From Flavobacterium endophyticum (lineage in GTDB: Bacteria; Bacteroidota; Bacteroidia; Flavobacteriales; Flavobacteriaceae): a stretch of 64,000 bases of DNA. This document shows, one piece after another, positions 1-9,301 of this stretch (the first letter of the stretch is position 1; each line of letters begins with the position of its first letter). The translations under genes and the position numbers were made by a program. The stretch covers positions 248,001 to 312,000 of the forward strand of contig NZ_RBLC01000004.1 of NCBI RefSeq assembly GCF_003634455.1, written 5' to 3'. Below the pieces are notes generated by a model, which worked only from the letters and a program-made list of their open reading frames with translations, ran no database searches and was not told the origin of the DNA.

Positions 1-662
1 ATACCTAGAAACAATCCCGTGCCTATATAATAGACCAAGATAATGTAGCCCATCTTTTCGACCTCCGGATTCATGATGTGCAGCAGTCCAAAAATCAAGG
101 ACGTCATCATAAGCGGAAACCATTTATTTTTTGCCAAAAGCGCAAATCCCTGCATCAAATATCCTCTAAAAACATATTCCTCCGTACTGGTCTGTATCGG
201 AATCAAGGCTATTGCGATGATGGCAAGAACCGCAAACTGAACCGGCTGAAAATTAATTTCATAGTTTTCTGGAGAAGCATAATACGTTGCAATGGTTACG
301 ACTGTGGTAATCACTGCCCAAAGTCCGAAAGAAAAGAAAAAACGCGACCAGTCCATTTTTTTTCGCGAAGTCGCCACTTCGATAAACTTTTGCTTGTGGA
401 AATATTTCACGATCAGATACAACCCAAGCATGGCAAAGACAAACGAAATCAGCATGAAAAACAAAGTCAGGTTCGAATTCAAATAGGTCATCATTGTGTT
501 TTGATCTTGCGGAAACTCCTCTTTTTCTGTCAACGATTTTATCCCGATCGCAATAATCCACGGAAACTGTCCTGCTGTAGAAGCAATAATGATCAATATC
601 GAACCGACTATATATTTCCAAAACGCGTTGTCCTTACTCTTAAAACCTTGTGCTATAAACAT
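1..662 (-). CDS. CPBP family intramembrane metalloprotease (3' end outside window)
   Basis: About 220 residues are visible and the C-terminus runs off the left edge. The protein is very hydrophobic, with several membrane segments. It carries the CPBP (Abi/Rce1-like) signature: a Glu-Glu pair at residues 161-162 within TEEYVFRG, and a His at about residue 195 in FGLLHIMNPE. In this family these residues form the catalytic site inside the membrane. Family members cleave membrane-embedded or prenylated substrates, or act in bacteriocin self-immunity; the substrate here cannot be told. The start is the ATG at 662, followed by MFIAQGFKSKDN. It is divergent from the arsenate-reductase-like gene. 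Family assignment is secure, specific role is not. Confidence 0.85.
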   Translation of the reverse strand, partial: MFIAQGFKSKDNAFWKYIVGSILIIIASTAGQFPWIIAIGIKSLTEKEEFPQDQNTMMTYLNSNLTLFFMLISFVFAMLGLYLIVKYFHKQKFIEVATSRKKMDWSRFFFSFGLWAVITTVVTIATYYASPENYEINFQPVQFAVLAIIAIALIPIQTSTEEYVFRGYLMQGFALLAKNKWFPLMMTSLIFGLLHIMNPEVEKMGYIILVYYIGTGLFLG

Positions 663-786
663 ATCCTTATTTTTTGTGCTTGAATTTATTTGACCCCTAA
701 TTTATTCAATTGTTACAACATATTGGCCTATTTTTAATTTGCATTTCATTTCTTTGCAGCTCACTAAACTGCGTATAGAAAAAATC

Positions 787-1128
787 ATGATCAAAATCTA
801 TCATAATCCACGCTGCGGAAAATCTAGAGAAGGACTCGAGCTTGTCGAAAAATCGGGAAAAGCATTTGAGGTCGTAAAATACCTTACCGACGTGCCTTCT
901 TTTGAAGAATTACAAACCATCATCAAACTGTTGGGCATAGCGCCAATCGAGCTTATCCGCCAAAAAGAAGATGTCTGGGTGAAAAATTTCAAAGGAAAAG
1001 AAGTATCCGACGAAGCAATCATCAAGATCATGATTGAAAACCCGATACTAATCGAAAGGCCGATCGTCATCAACGGAAACAAAGCGGTCATCGGTCGCCC
1101 GCCAGAAAAAATCCTCGACATAGTATAA
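787..1128 (+). CDS. arsC: Arsenate reductase family protein (ArsC, glutaredoxin-dependent type)
   Basis: This 113-aa protein has the thioredoxin-fold ArsC layout. HNPRCGKSR near the N-terminus supplies the catalytic cysteine, and ERPIVINGNKAVIGRPP near the C-terminus supplies the conserved arginines. Length is normal for the family. Classical ArsC reduces arsenate to arsenite with glutathione and glutaredoxin; many flavobacterial homologues stand alone outside ars operons, as here, so a Spx/YffB-like or other thiol role is possible. The ATG at 787 is preferred over an in-frame TTG at 739, because the added 16 residues do not belong to the family and IYHNPRC directly follows the ATG. No arsenite pump or ArsR is adjacent. 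Confidence 0.85.
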   Translation: MIKIYHNPRCGKSREGLELVEKSGKAFEVVKYLTDVPSFEELQTIIKLLGIAPIELIRQKEDVWVKNFKGKEVSDEAIIKIMIENPILIERPIVINGNKAVIGRPPEKILDIV

Positions 1129-1185
1129 GAATGTTAAATGACAGTATTTAACAAACCTTTATGAAATCAGGCTTAAACCAAAGGC

Positions 1186-1193
1186 TACTTTTG
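1186..1193 (+). promoter_or_regulatory. Bacteroidetes -7 promoter element (TACTTTTG)
   Basis: This is a perfect match to TAnnTTTG, 33 nt before the start of the outer-membrane receptor gene. No good -33 TTTG is present at the usual distance. Confidence 0.5.
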
Positions 1194-1226
1194 CGGTCTT
1201 AAGCTAAATAATCAACATTCTAGTTA

Positions 1227-3710
1227 ATGAAAAAATTAAAATTTGCAATAACCCTCCTATTGCTCTCCGTTTCGCTTTTAAGTCTTGCCCAAGAAAGGCC
1301 GCAGGCTAAAAAAGTAAAGATTACAGGAAAAATCACCGAAAAATCTACGTCCCTTCCGTTAGGATATGCGACTGTAACCCTCCAAAACAGCAAGCGTCCT
1401 GACATTATTACTGGCGGAATGACTGATGAAAACGGAGTATTTACGATAGAGGCGAATGCAGGTACCTATGATGTGAAATTTGAATTTATCTCCTTCAAGG
1501 CGATAGAAATGAAACAGCTGGCAATCCAAGAAGACAAAGATTTCGGAACTGTTGCCCTAGAAGCCGAAGCCGAAATGCTGGATGCCGTAGAAATCCGCGC
1601 CGAGCGCTCTACCGTAGAAATCAAGCTCGATAAAAAAGTATATAACGTTGGACAAGACATGATTGTGAAAGGCGGAACTGTAAGCGACGTCTTAGACAAC
1701 GTACCTTCTGTTTCTGTCGATGTAGAAGGAAACGTAAGCCTTCGTGGGAACGAAAACGTACGAATCTTGATCGACGGAAAACCTTCCGGTCTTGGCGGTA
1801 TCAACATTGCCGATGCCTTGAAACTGCTTCCTGCCGATGCGGTAGACAAAGTAGAAGTAATCACCAACCCATCCGCACGTTATGATGCAGAAGGCGGCGG
1901 CGGTATCATCAATATCGTATTGAAAAAAGGAAAAAACCAAGGAATCAACGGTACGGTAACGGCTACGACAGGAGATCCTGCGAACCACGGCTTTACCGGA
2001 ACGATCAACTATAAAACAGAACAATTCAACCTGTTCACAACCCAAGGCTACAGCTACAGAAAAGGACCTGGAAACTCGCTGACCGATACGGAGTATCTTG
2101 ACGAAAATGGCGATATTACCAGCTACCTTAAAGAAAGAAGAAACAACGAAAGGCTGAACAAAAGCTACAATGCTAATTTTGGCTTGGAATGGTATCTTGA
2201 CAAATCGACAACGTGGACCAATACGTTTTCGTACCGCAGAAGCTCTGGCGAAAACCCAGACAATGTCTTCCAGCACAAATACGATGCAGGCATGAACCTG
2301 CAAAGCATCACGAACCGTTTTAGCGACGAGTCCGAAAAAGACGAAAACGTAGATTTCTCTTCTAACTTTATCAAAAAGTTTAAAAAAGACGGGCACCAGC
2401 TGACGGTTGATGTCTCTTTTTCTCAAAGCGACGACGATGAGAACTCCGACATTCCTAGCCGCGACGTGCTTAACAATCTGCCGATAAGCGACCAGAGAAC
2501 CGCCAACATACAAGAACAAAACCGAACCCTGTTACAGACAGACTACGTATTGCCGATTGGCGAAAAAAGCCAGTTTGAGGCCGGATACCGCGGTAACTTC
2601 AACGACCTGCTTACCGATTATTCTGTGGAAAATTTCAACTACGGAACAGGAGCTTGGGAAAACGATCCGCAGTTCACCAATACCTTAGAATACAAAGAAA
2701 AAGTAAACGCGCTGTATACGCAGTTCGGTACCAAAATCAACAAGATGTCCTACTTGGTAGGCTTGCGTTGGGAAGATTCGAACATCGACATCAACCAGCT
2801 GACACAAAACATCTACAAGAACAAAAAATACAACAACTTTTTCCCAAGTGCCTTTTTAGCGTATGAGTTCAGCGAAAGCAGCAGCGCTTCGTTAAGCTAC
2901 AGCCGCAGGATTTCAAGACCGCGCTCCCGTTCGATCAATCCATTTTCGAGCTTGTCGAGCAACATCAACCTGTTCAGAGGTAATCCAGACCTAGATCCGT
3001 CAATGACCGATGCGTTTGATTTCGGCTACCTTAAAAAATGGAACCAGCTGACTTTTAATACTTCTATGTACTTTAACAGAACGCAGGATGCCGTACAGTT
3101 TGTACGTAATACAGAAACGATAAACGGAACTGCCGTTTTAGTGACTTCTCCTGTAAACGTAGGTACAGAAGACCGTTTCGGATTTGAATTCACGTTATCG
3201 TACAACCCTTATAAATGGTGGAGACTGAACAGCAACTTTAACTTGTTCAGAAACCAGACCAAAGGAAGCTATACCTATACCAACTTATCTGGAGCTTCAG
3301 AAACGATTGATTTCAGCAACACGGCTTATTCTTGGTTTGCACGAATCAACTCCAAGATCAACCTTCCACTGGGTATCGACTGGCAGGCAAACACTACGTA
3401 TAATGCGCCGCAGACCAATGCACAGGGACGTTCTAAAGGCATTATCAGCGCGAACCTAGCGTTTAGCAAAGATGTGCTAAAAGACAAAGGAACCGTTGCC
3501 TTAAACGTAAACGACCTTTTCAATTCTAGAAAAAGAATTACAGAAACCAACCTGCCTACGCAGAATGCCTATTCTGAAATGCAATGGAGAGAAAGACAAA
3601 TCACGCTTTCTTTCACGTACCGTTTCAACAAGAAGAAAAACGAAAGAGAAAAACAGCCTAGAAAAACCGATGCCGATACTAACGGCGGCGGCGAAGAATA
3701 CGGCGGATAA
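1227..3710 (+). CDS. Outer membrane beta-barrel receptor with carboxypeptidase-regulatory-like N-terminal domain
   Basis: This 827-aa protein has a signal peptide (MKKLKFAITLLLLSVSLLSL, cleavage after AQ). A CarboxypepD-regulatory-like beta-sandwich spans about residues 30-110, a TonB-receptor plug about 125-235 (SVSLRGNENVRILIDGKP, then ITNPSARYDAEGGGGIINI), and a long C-terminal barrel of the OMP_b-brl_3 type follows. It ends in a charged tail rich in Lys, Arg, Glu and Gly rather than a classical TonB-receptor terminal Phe strand. The family sits in the outer membrane and is usually annotated as a TonB-dependent receptor, but no substrate can be inferred. It is monocistronic, with a -7 box at 1186 and a bidirectional terminator at 3753. 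Confidence 0.9.
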   Translation: MKKLKFAITLLLLSVSLLSLAQERPQAKKVKITGKITEKSTSLPLGYATVTLQNSKRPDIITGGMTDENGVFTIEANAGTYDVKFEFISFKAIEMKQLAIQEDKDFGTVALEAEAEMLDAVEIRAERSTVEIKLDKKVYNVGQDMIVKGGTVSDVLDNVPSVSVDVEGNVSLRGNENVRILIDGKPSGLGGINIADALKLLPADAVDKVEVITNPSARYDAEGGGGIINIVLKKGKNQGINGTVTATTGDPANHGFTGTINYKTEQFNLFTTQGYSYRKGPGNSLTDTEYLDENGDITSYLKERRNNERLNKSYNANFGLEWYLDKSTTWTNTFSYRRSSGENPDNVFQHKYDAGMNLQSITNRFSDESEKDENVDFSSNFIKKFKKDGHQLTVDVSFSQSDDDENSDIPSRDVLNNLPISDQRTANIQEQNRTLLQTDYVLPIGEKSQFEAGYRGNFNDLLTDYSVENFNYGTGAWENDPQFTNTLEYKEKVNALYTQFGTKINKMSYLVGLRWEDSNIDINQLTQNIYKNKKYNNFFPSAFLAYEFSESSSASLSYSRRISRPRSRSINPFSSLSSNINLFRGNPDLDPSMTDAFDFGYLKKWNQLTFNTSMYFNRTQDAVQFVRNTETINGTAVLVTSPVNVGTEDRFGFEFTLSYNPYKWWRLNSNFNLFRNQTKGSYTYTNLSGASETIDFSNTAYSWFARINSKINLPLGIDWQANTTYNAPQTNAQGRSKGIISANLAFSKDVLKDKGTVALNVNDLFNSRKRITETNLPTQNAYSEMQWRERQITLSFTYRFNKKKNEREKQPRKTDADTNGGGEEYGG

Positions 3711-3752
3711 GAATTACCAGCTCCGGATCGAAAGGTTCGGAGCTATCCATAA

Positions 3753-3779
3753 AAAAAGGGAACCAATGGTTCCCTTTTT
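3753..3779. terminator. Bidirectional intrinsic terminator
   Basis: The arms AAAAAGGGAACC and GGTTCCCTTTTT close a 3-nt loop. There are A and T tracts on both sides, so it can serve the receptor gene and the convergent small membrane protein gene. Confidence 0.85.
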
Positions 3780-3802
3780 ATTTTGAGTACAGATTAACTG
3801 AG

Positions 3803-3964
3803 TTACTCTTGTTTCTTTTTAGCTCTTCTTTCTTTATATCTTTCGAATAAAGCGCCGCCAATCCAATAAGGCAGGAAGCTCACCAAGAAGATCATCAGCC
3901 AAAAGCCGATTGTCAAGATGGTTAAGAAAAGTAAGAAACCTAAATACTGTTGAAATTCAAACAT
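3803..3964 (-). CDS. Small membrane protein, unknown function
   Basis: This 53-aa protein is dominated by one long or two short hydrophobic segments (LGFLLFLTILTIGFWLMIFL, then FLPYWIGGALF), followed by a strongly basic tail ERYKERRAKKKQE that should face the cytoplasm. I do not recognise a named family. The ATG at 3964 is used; an in-frame TTG ten codons upstream would only add a polar stretch. It converges on the receptor gene and shares its terminator. Confidence 0.6.
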   Translation of the reverse strand: MFEFQQYLGFLLFLTILTIGFWLMIFLVSFLPYWIGGALFERYKERRAKKKQE

Positions 3965-4152
3965 GTTTTCCGGAATTTTTTGAATACCCGTCAAAGATAG
4001 GTGGAATATTCATTTTGACCAATAAAAACAATGAAAATAATTTTTAAATCATTTTTTAAACCTACTTATAATCCTTATTTTTGGGCTGGTTTTCAGAAAG
4101 TAATTCAAAATCCAAGCGACCCAATTTCTGTAAGCCAGCTAATTAAACAAAA

Positions 4153-4707
4153 ATGAATACGCCCGCCTCAGAAACCATAATCATAAAGCTAAGCCGGAAA
4201 AAAATAGTCCTTACTATTCTGGGTGCCGTCTTGTTTGTGCTTATCGGAATCTGGCTGGTCGCCAAACACCAAGAAATCGACAGGCCGATAGATTCTCCCC
4301 TATTTGTGCTGATTATGGGTAGCATAGCCATCCTTTTCTTTGGCTTTATTGCTATTACGGCTATCCGAAAGCTAAGCACGCAATCCGACGGACTTATCAT
4401 CTCCTCAAAAGGAGTTACCGACAATTCTAGTAGCATCAGCGCCGGATTTATTCCGTGGGAAGACATTACCGCTATCACAGAAACCGCTGTCGCAAACCAG
4501 AACTTTGTGAATATCGTCCTTAAAGACCCCGAAGCCTTTATCGCTGCCCAAAAAAGCAGCTTTAAGCGCAAGGCGATGACAGCCAACTATAAATCTTTTG
4601 GAAGTGCTGTAGCGATATCGGCCAACAGCCTGGATACCACGCACGAAAACCTTAAAAAAATTCTCGTCGAGAAACTGACCGAATACAATAGAATGAATCA
4701 CATATAA
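4153..4707 (+). CDS. STM3941-like two-TM membrane protein
   Basis: This 184-aa protein has two N-terminal membrane helices, at about residues 18-37 (VLTILGAVLFVLIGIWLV) and 50-70 (LFVLIMGSIAILFFGFIAIT). A soluble C-terminal domain of PH-like character follows, containing IPWEDITAI, and ends in HENLKKILVEKLTEYNR. This architecture matches the small STM3941 family, for which no biochemical function is established. It lies 21 nt before fumC on the same strand with no terminator between, so the two are probably cotranscribed. Family naming is from memory of the pattern and is moderately sure. Confidence 0.65.
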   Translation: MNTPASETIIIKLSRKKIVLTILGAVLFVLIGIWLVAKHQEIDRPIDSPLFVLIMGSIAILFFGFIAITAIRKLSTQSDGLIISSKGVTDNSSSISAGFIPWEDITAITETAVANQNFVNIVLKDPEAFIAAQKSSFKRKAMTANYKSFGSAVAISANSLDTTHENLKKILVEKLTEYNRMNHI

Positions 4708-4728
4708 CAACAAACAATTTACAATACA

Positions 4729-6126
4729 ATGGACTATAGAATAGAAAAAGACACGATGGGCGAAGTGCAGGTTCCTGCAGACAAATATTGGGGCGCACAG
4801 ACAGAGCGTTCAAGAAACAACTTCAAGATCGGGCCATCGGCATCCATGCCAAAAGAAATTATCGAAGGTTTTGCCTACCTTAAAAAAGCGGCTGCCTATG
4901 CCAACCACGACCTAGGCGTATTGCCTGTTGAAAAAAGAGACGCCATCGCTCAGGTTTGCGACGAAATCTTGGCTGGAAAACTAGACGGCGAATTTCCTTT
5001 AGTAATCTGGCAGACCGGTTCTGGTACACAAAGCAACATGAACGTAAACGAAGTGGTTGCGAACAGAGCTCAAGTATTGGCCGGACACAAGATCGGTGAA
5101 GGCGAACAATTTGTAAAAGCAAACGACGACGTAAACAAATCACAATCGTCTAACGATACCTACCCTACAGGAATGCACATCGCAGCCTACAAAGCCGTTG
5201 TAGAAGTAACCATTCCGGGCGTAGAAAAATTAAGAGACACGCTTCATGCCAAAGCAGAAGCTTTTAAAAATGTAGTTAAGATTGGAAGAACCCACTTGAT
5301 GGATGCCACTCCGCTAACGCTTGGCCAAGAAATCTCTGGCTATGTAGCCCAATTGAACTACGGACTGAAAGCCTTAAAAAACACCTTGGCGCATTTGTCT
5401 GAACTGGCTTTAGGCGGAACTGCCGTAGGTACCGGACTAAACACGCCAGCAGGCTATGACGTAAAAGTAGCGGAATATATCGCCAAATTCACAGGACATC
5501 CTTTTGTAACCGCTCCGAACAAATTTGAAGCTTTGGCGGCACACGACGCTATTGTAGAAACGCACGGGGCGCTAAAACAATTGGCAGTATCCCTAAACAA
5601 GATTGCTAACGACGTACGAATGATGGCTTCAGGTCCGCGTTCTGGTATTGGCGAAATCTTAATTCCAGAAAACGAGCCAGGTTCATCGATCATGCCAGGA
5701 AAAGTAAACCCTACGCAATGCGAGGCACTGACTATGGTCTGCGCGCAAGTAATGGGCAACGACGTTACGATTACGATCGGCGGCACCCAAGGCCATTACG
5801 AATTGAACGTATTCAAGCCATTGATGGCGTCTAACTTCCTGCAGTCTGCCCGTTTGCTAGGCGATGCCTGCGTTTCTTTTGACGAGCACTGTGCGCAAGG
5901 AATCGAGCCAAACTATACGCGTATCAAAGAATTGGTAGACAATTCATTAATGCTTGTTACGGCGCTAAATACCAAAATCGGCTACTACAAAGCAGCAGAA
6001 ATTGCACAGACTGCCCATAAAAACGGCACTACCCTAAAAGACGAAGCGGTACGCCTTGGCTATGTATCTCCAGAAGATTTCGATGCTTGGGTAAAACCAG
6101 AAGACATGGTAGGAAGCCTAAAATAG
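4729..6126 (+). CDS. fumC: Class II fumarate hydratase
   Basis: This 465-aa protein catalyses fumarate to L-malate in the citric acid cycle, in the cytoplasm. The length is exactly that of class II fumarases. The family signature [16 protein letters not shown] occurs at about residues 318-333. [14 protein letters not shown] (substrate-binding region) and [16 protein letters not shown] (catalytic His region) are also present. The N-terminus, [16 protein letters not shown], is typical. The enzyme is the oxygen-stable, iron-independent type. It is followed by a strong terminator and preceded by the STM3941-like gene. Confidence 0.97.
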   Translation: MDYRIEKDTMGEVQVPADKYWGAQTERSRNNFKIGPSASMPKEIIEGFAYLKKAAAYANHDLGVLPVEKRDAIAQVCDEILAGKLDGEFPLVIWQTGSGTQSNMNVNEVVANRAQVLAGHKIGEGEQFVKANDDVNKSQSSNDTYPTGMHIAAYKAVVEVTIPGVEKLRDTLHAKAEAFKNVVKIGRTHLMDATPLTLGQEISGYVAQLNYGLKALKNTLAHLSELALGGTAVGTGLNTPAGYDVKVAEYIAKFTGHPFVTAPNKFEALAAHDAIVETHGALKQLAVSLNKIANDVRMMASGPRSGIGEILIPENEPGSSIMPGKVNPTQCEALTMVCAQVMGNDVTITIGGTQGHYELNVFKPLMASNFLQSARLLGDACVSFDEHCAQGIEPNYTRIKELVDNSLMLVTALNTKIGYYKAAEIAQTAHKNGTTLKDEAVRLGYVSPEDFDAWVKPEDMVGSLK

Positions 6127-6150
6127 TCTTTTTTAAACCATACTATAGAA

Positions 6151-6180
6151 AACCTGAAGCTTGGCTTCAGGTTTTTTTTT
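6151..6180 (+). terminator. Intrinsic terminator of fumC
   Basis: The arms AACCTGAAGC and GCTTCAGGTT flank loop TTG and are followed by seven further T. The same CCTGAAGC/GCTTCAGG stem recurs in the terminator at 7912. Confidence 0.9.
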
Positions 6181-6206
6181 GTGCTCCTTTGTTTTGGATA
6201 AGAAGA

Positions 6207-6492
6207 CCTTGCTTTTTACTATGGTCTACCTAGTCCTACATCATGCCATGCCTTGCTCTTCACTATACTATGCCTAGCCTTCCATCAGGGCAGACCTTGC
6301 TATTTACTATAGTATACTTAGACCTACATCATGGTATTACCTTACTATTTACTATGGTATACTTAGACCTACATCATGGTATACTTTACCATTCACTATG
6401 GCAAACCTAGCCATCTATCCTAATGTACCTTGCTCATCATCTAAGGAAGCCTAGAGGCATACGTAGGCTCGCCTTGCTCCTTTCAAAACATA
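6207..6492. repeat. Degenerate ~44-nt tandem repeat, about six copies
   Basis: Unit starts lie at 6207, 6251, 6295, 6340, 6385 and 6428, with a partial unit at 6472. Lengths are 44, 44, 45, 45, 43 and 44 nt. Most begin CCTTGCT or CCTTACT, continue with TTTACTATGGTATAC or a close variant, then CTTAGACCTACATCATGG. Units 3 and 4 are nearly identical; the outer ones are more diverged. No open frame runs through it. It fills most of the 469-nt gap between fumC and the DoxX-like gene; the last 100 nt of that gap should hold the promoter of the downstream gene. Confidence 0.85.
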
Positions 6493-6595
6493 CTATAATT
6501 TCGTTTTATACGTTCTTGTTAACATCAACAATTGCTTTTGTAAGTTTTTTCTATACCAAGAATTAAGTATATTCGTAATTATCAAACCAATACCT

Positions 6596-7888
6596 ATGGT
6601 CAAAACACACCCCCTTACAGAGAAAAAATGGTCGGCTACACGCAAGTTTTTCACCCTGCTGCTTATTTTCTATTTGCTGTTCTATATGTTTCCTTTTCCG
6701 CTAGACCAGATTCCGGGAGTAAATATATTGACAGGCTTCTACGGAACGGCTATCGATTTTATCAACCTGTGGGTCGGGAAAAACATACTGCAGCTCGATA
6801 CCCTGCAAAAAATACAAAACACGGGCAGCGGCGATACGACGTTCGATTATGTGAAGCTGGTTACGTTTATACTGCTGGCCATCCTTACTTCGGTCATCGT
6901 TTTTTTCGCGACCCGAAAAAGAATCAATTACGACCGGCTGTATTATTGGACCATCGTATATGCGCGCTATTATGTAGGACTGTACTTGATTGTGTACGGC
7001 CTGCTAAAGCTTTTCGAAGGGCAGTTTTCGTTCCATGACTTTGGCCGTCTCGAAGAAAACTTTGGCGACGCTACGCCTATGGGACTGCTTTGGACGTTTA
7101 TGGGCCATTCTAAAATATATGGCGGCTTTACCGGAATCATGGAAGCCGGAGCTGGATTTTTATTGCTGTTCCACAATACCAAGACATTGGGTGCCCTGCT
7201 TAGCGTGGCCGTGATGAGCAATGTGGTCTTGATGAATTTTTGTTTTGACGTGCCCGTGAAATTATTTTCGAGCCACCTCCTGATTATTTCGATCATCATC
7301 TTAGCGCCTAACGTAAGAAAGCTGTATAATTTCTTTGTGCTGAACAAGACCGAAACCCTAAACCACTGCAAACTTGTTTTTGAAAACAAGTGGAAAGCAA
7401 GAACACGGGCCATCGGAAAAGGAATCTTAATCTTAGGATTCAGCGGCTTTATCGTCGCCCAAGGTATCGAAGGAATGTATAGTTATGGCTCCTTGGCGCC
7501 AGAAGCACCGCTAAAAGGCAGCTACAAGACCCTTGCTTTTTATGAAACGGCAAACGATTCTTTAAAAGAAATCCAAGACAAGAACAGCCGTTGGAAAAAC
7601 CTGCACATTTCGGGAACCTACGGCAGCATACTTACCGAAGCGGACAGTACGATCTATTATGCCCTAAAGATCGATACGATTAAAAAAACGGTGCAGTTCA
7701 AGTCTTACAAAGACACCACGAAGGTTTCAGTACTGCACTATGAAGAAAAAGCACCAAAAGCCTTTGTATTAAAAGGAAAGTTTGAGGAAAAAGACATACA
7801 GGCCGAATTCAGCAAAAAATCGCTGGAAGACTACCGTTTGGTCAATACCGGCTTTCATTGGATCAACGAATATCCGAACAACCGATAG
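6596..7888 (+). CDS. DoxX-like polytopic membrane protein
   Basis: This 430-aa inner-membrane protein has about seven hydrophobic segments between residues 18 and 300 (first FFTLLLIFYLLFYMFPF). Loops such as GLYLIVYGLLKLFEGQF and GFTGIMEAGAGFLLLF resemble the DoxX/DoxD helical bundle. A soluble C-terminal part of about 130 residues follows and should face the periplasm. It ends in NTGFHWINEYPNNR. Flavobacteria have many such proteins with no assigned activity. The ATG at 6596 is clear. It is monocistronic, between the tandem repeat and a terminator. DoxX membership is inferred from pattern only. Confidence 0.65.
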   Translation: MVKTHPLTEKKWSATRKFFTLLLIFYLLFYMFPFPLDQIPGVNILTGFYGTAIDFINLWVGKNILQLDTLQKIQNTGSGDTTFDYVKLVTFILLAILTSVIVFFATRKRINYDRLYYWTIVYARYYVGLYLIVYGLLKLFEGQFSFHDFGRLEENFGDATPMGLLWTFMGHSKIYGGFTGIMEAGAGFLLLFHNTKTLGALLSVAVMSNVVLMNFCFDVPVKLFSSHLLIISIIILAPNVRKLYNFFVLNKTETLNHCKLVFENKWKARTRAIGKGILILGFSGFIVAQGIEGMYSYGSLAPEAPLKGSYKTLAFYETANDSLKEIQDKNSRWKNLHISGTYGSILTEADSTIYYALKIDTIKKTVQFKSYKDTTKVSVLHYEEKAPKAFVLKGKFEEKDIQAEFSKKSLEDYRLVNTGFHWINEYPNNR

Positions 7889-7911
7889 TAAGCCTGAACT
7901 GCGATACTGCT

Positions 7912-7943
7912 AAAAAACCTGAAGCTGAGCTTCAGGTTTTTTT
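7912..7943. terminator. Intrinsic terminator after the DoxX-like gene
   Basis: AAAAAACCTGAAGC, loop TGA, GCTTCAGGTTTTTT. It has A and T tracts on both sides, so it could also stop transcription from the convergent gene ending at 7987. Confidence 0.88.
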
Positions 7944-7986
7944 ATGTTTCTATACGAATAGTGACACTAAAAGTTATGCTGGCACT

Positions 7987-8547
7987 TTACCTGCTTGCCC
8001 TTTCTATCATGGCTCTTAAGGTAGCAATTACTAAATCGTCGTTGTATTTTTCGTCTTGTATTCTTTCAGAATAGTCAAAATAATGGGCCAGTGCTGTAGC
8101 ATCCTCAAAAGATATTGACTGGCATTTGTCTAAAAATTCAATATTGTCGATCAATCTTAAGAAAATATCATTCCGAAGCCGGTCTCTTTTTTCACCAATC
8201 GCTAGCAGTTTTTTAAGGAGGTAAAACCTGTTCATTACAGTAGAGTTGGTAACATCAGTATCACTTTCTGCGCTGCCTTCTACAATACATTCCGTAAAAA
8301 TTTCCAGTTGATTCGTAGTCCAATTTTCTAGTTCCGTTTCCAGCTCTTTCCAATCTTCGTCTGAGAAATAGCGTGCCAATAGGCTGACTACGGTATCGTT
8401 TCCGCCTCCGACTGTCCATACATCGCTATCAACAACTTCGTGTTTTAACAGAAAAGAATACAATTCAAGAATGGCAGGATTCGAGCTTTTGGTCTTGCAG
8501 TTTTCTGCATACCGCTGCTTAAACAAGTCAAAATCTTTTGCTAGCAT
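7987..8547 (-). CDS. Hypothetical soluble protein
   Basis: This 186-aa protein is acidic, helical and has no signal peptide or membrane segment (MLAKDFDLFKQRYAENCKTK). I do not recognise the family. The central stretch LARYFSDEDWKELETELENW and the Leu/Ile-rich C-terminal half suggest an all-alpha, possibly HEAT-like fold; that is inference. It lies 40 nt downstream of the DUF1003 gene on the same strand with no visible terminator, so cotranscription is likely. Confidence 0.6.
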   Translation of the reverse strand: MLAKDFDLFKQRYAENCKTKSSNPAILELYSFLLKHEVVDSDVWTVGGGNDTVVSLLARYFSDEDWKELETELENWTTNQLEIFTECIVEGSAESDTDVTNSTVMNRFYLLKKLLAIGEKRDRLRNDIFLRLIDNIEFLDKCQSISFEDATALAHYFDYSERIQDEKYNDDLVIATLRAMIERASR

Positions 8548-8587
8548 ATTTTTTATTTTGAATCAACCAATACCGAACAGCCGATAG

Positions 8588-9295
8588 CTAGTCGTGTTTC
8601 TTGCTGCTTTCAATCTTTTTGAGGATATCCTCCATCATGTCCATCTGCACTTTCTGTATCTCGACAATCGACTGTTCTTGGTGCAGTAAAAGATGGTCGA
8701 TTTTTTCGTGGAGCATCCTGATTTCCAGTTCCGATTTCAGGTTGATCATATAATCCTTTTTGGCGCGGTCGCGGTCTTTTTCCTCCTGCCTATTCTGGCT
8801 CATCATAATGACAGGCGCCTGCAGGGCCGCAATGCACGACAGGATCAGGTTCAAGAGAATAAAAGGATACGGGTCAAAGCCTTTGTTGGCCAGCATAAAA
8901 ACGTTCGCCGCAATCCACAACAGCAAGAAAGTCATAAAAGAGATGATAAATGTCCAGCTGCCGCCAAACGAAGCCACTTTATCGGCAATTTTCTGCCCGA
9001 AGGTAAACTCCTGTATTTCATCGTCCAGCTTGTCAGAAAGAATCGTATTGTCGTTTAGGGCATCCAAAACCATCTGTTCCATATCCGATAGTTCGCCTGT
9101 TTCTTTCAAGAGCATTTCAGAGATGTATTTTTCGCGGAAGCTACGCAGCTCGTCGGCCGACATGCACTTGTCGTTTTCAAAATCCGGATGCTCCTGCTTG
9201 ATAAAGTCCAAGATGGATTTTCGGACCAGTCTGGCCGTCACTCTTTCGGATTCTGGGTATTCGTTTCCGGAGATATCGCTGGTGAATTTTTTCAT
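8588..9295 (-). CDS. DUF1003 family membrane protein
   Basis: In this 235-aa protein a soluble N-terminal region is followed by the DUF1003 core. GQKIADKVASFGGSWTFI precedes a first membrane helix (SFMTFLLLWIAANVFML), then FDPYPFILLNLILSCIAA forms the second, with APVIMMSQNRQ after it. The C-terminal 60 residues are charged and likely coiled coil (KSELEIRMLHEKIDHLLLHQ). The family is common and conserved but functionally uncharacterised. It lies between corA upstream and the hypothetical gene downstream on the same strand; the corA gap is filled with simple repeats. Confidence 0.88.
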   Translation of the reverse strand: MKKFTSDISGNEYPESERVTARLVRKSILDFIKQEHPDFENDKCMSADELRSFREKYISEMLLKETGELSDMEQMVLDALNDNTILSDKLDDEIQEFTFGQKIADKVASFGGSWTFIISFMTFLLLWIAANVFMLANKGFDPYPFILLNLILSCIAALQAPVIMMSQNRQEEKDRDRAKKDYMINLKSELEIRMLHEKIDHLLLHQEQSIVEIQKVQMDMMEDILKKIESSKKHD

Positions 9296-9301
9296 AGGGT
9301 G

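Noticed and set aside
78..683. Plus-strand open frame of about 200 codons
   Set aside because: It is the antisense of the CPBP protease gene. Its product is basic and without any domain, while the minus strand gives a clear CPBP signature.
739..786. TTG-initiated extension of the arsenate-reductase-like protein
   Set aside because: The extra residues do not match the family, and ATG 787 lies directly before the conserved IYHNPRC.
1692..2519. Long minus-strand frame inside the outer-membrane receptor gene
   Set aside because: Shadow of the receptor coding sequence; composition is Val/Phe/Arg-rich without family pattern.
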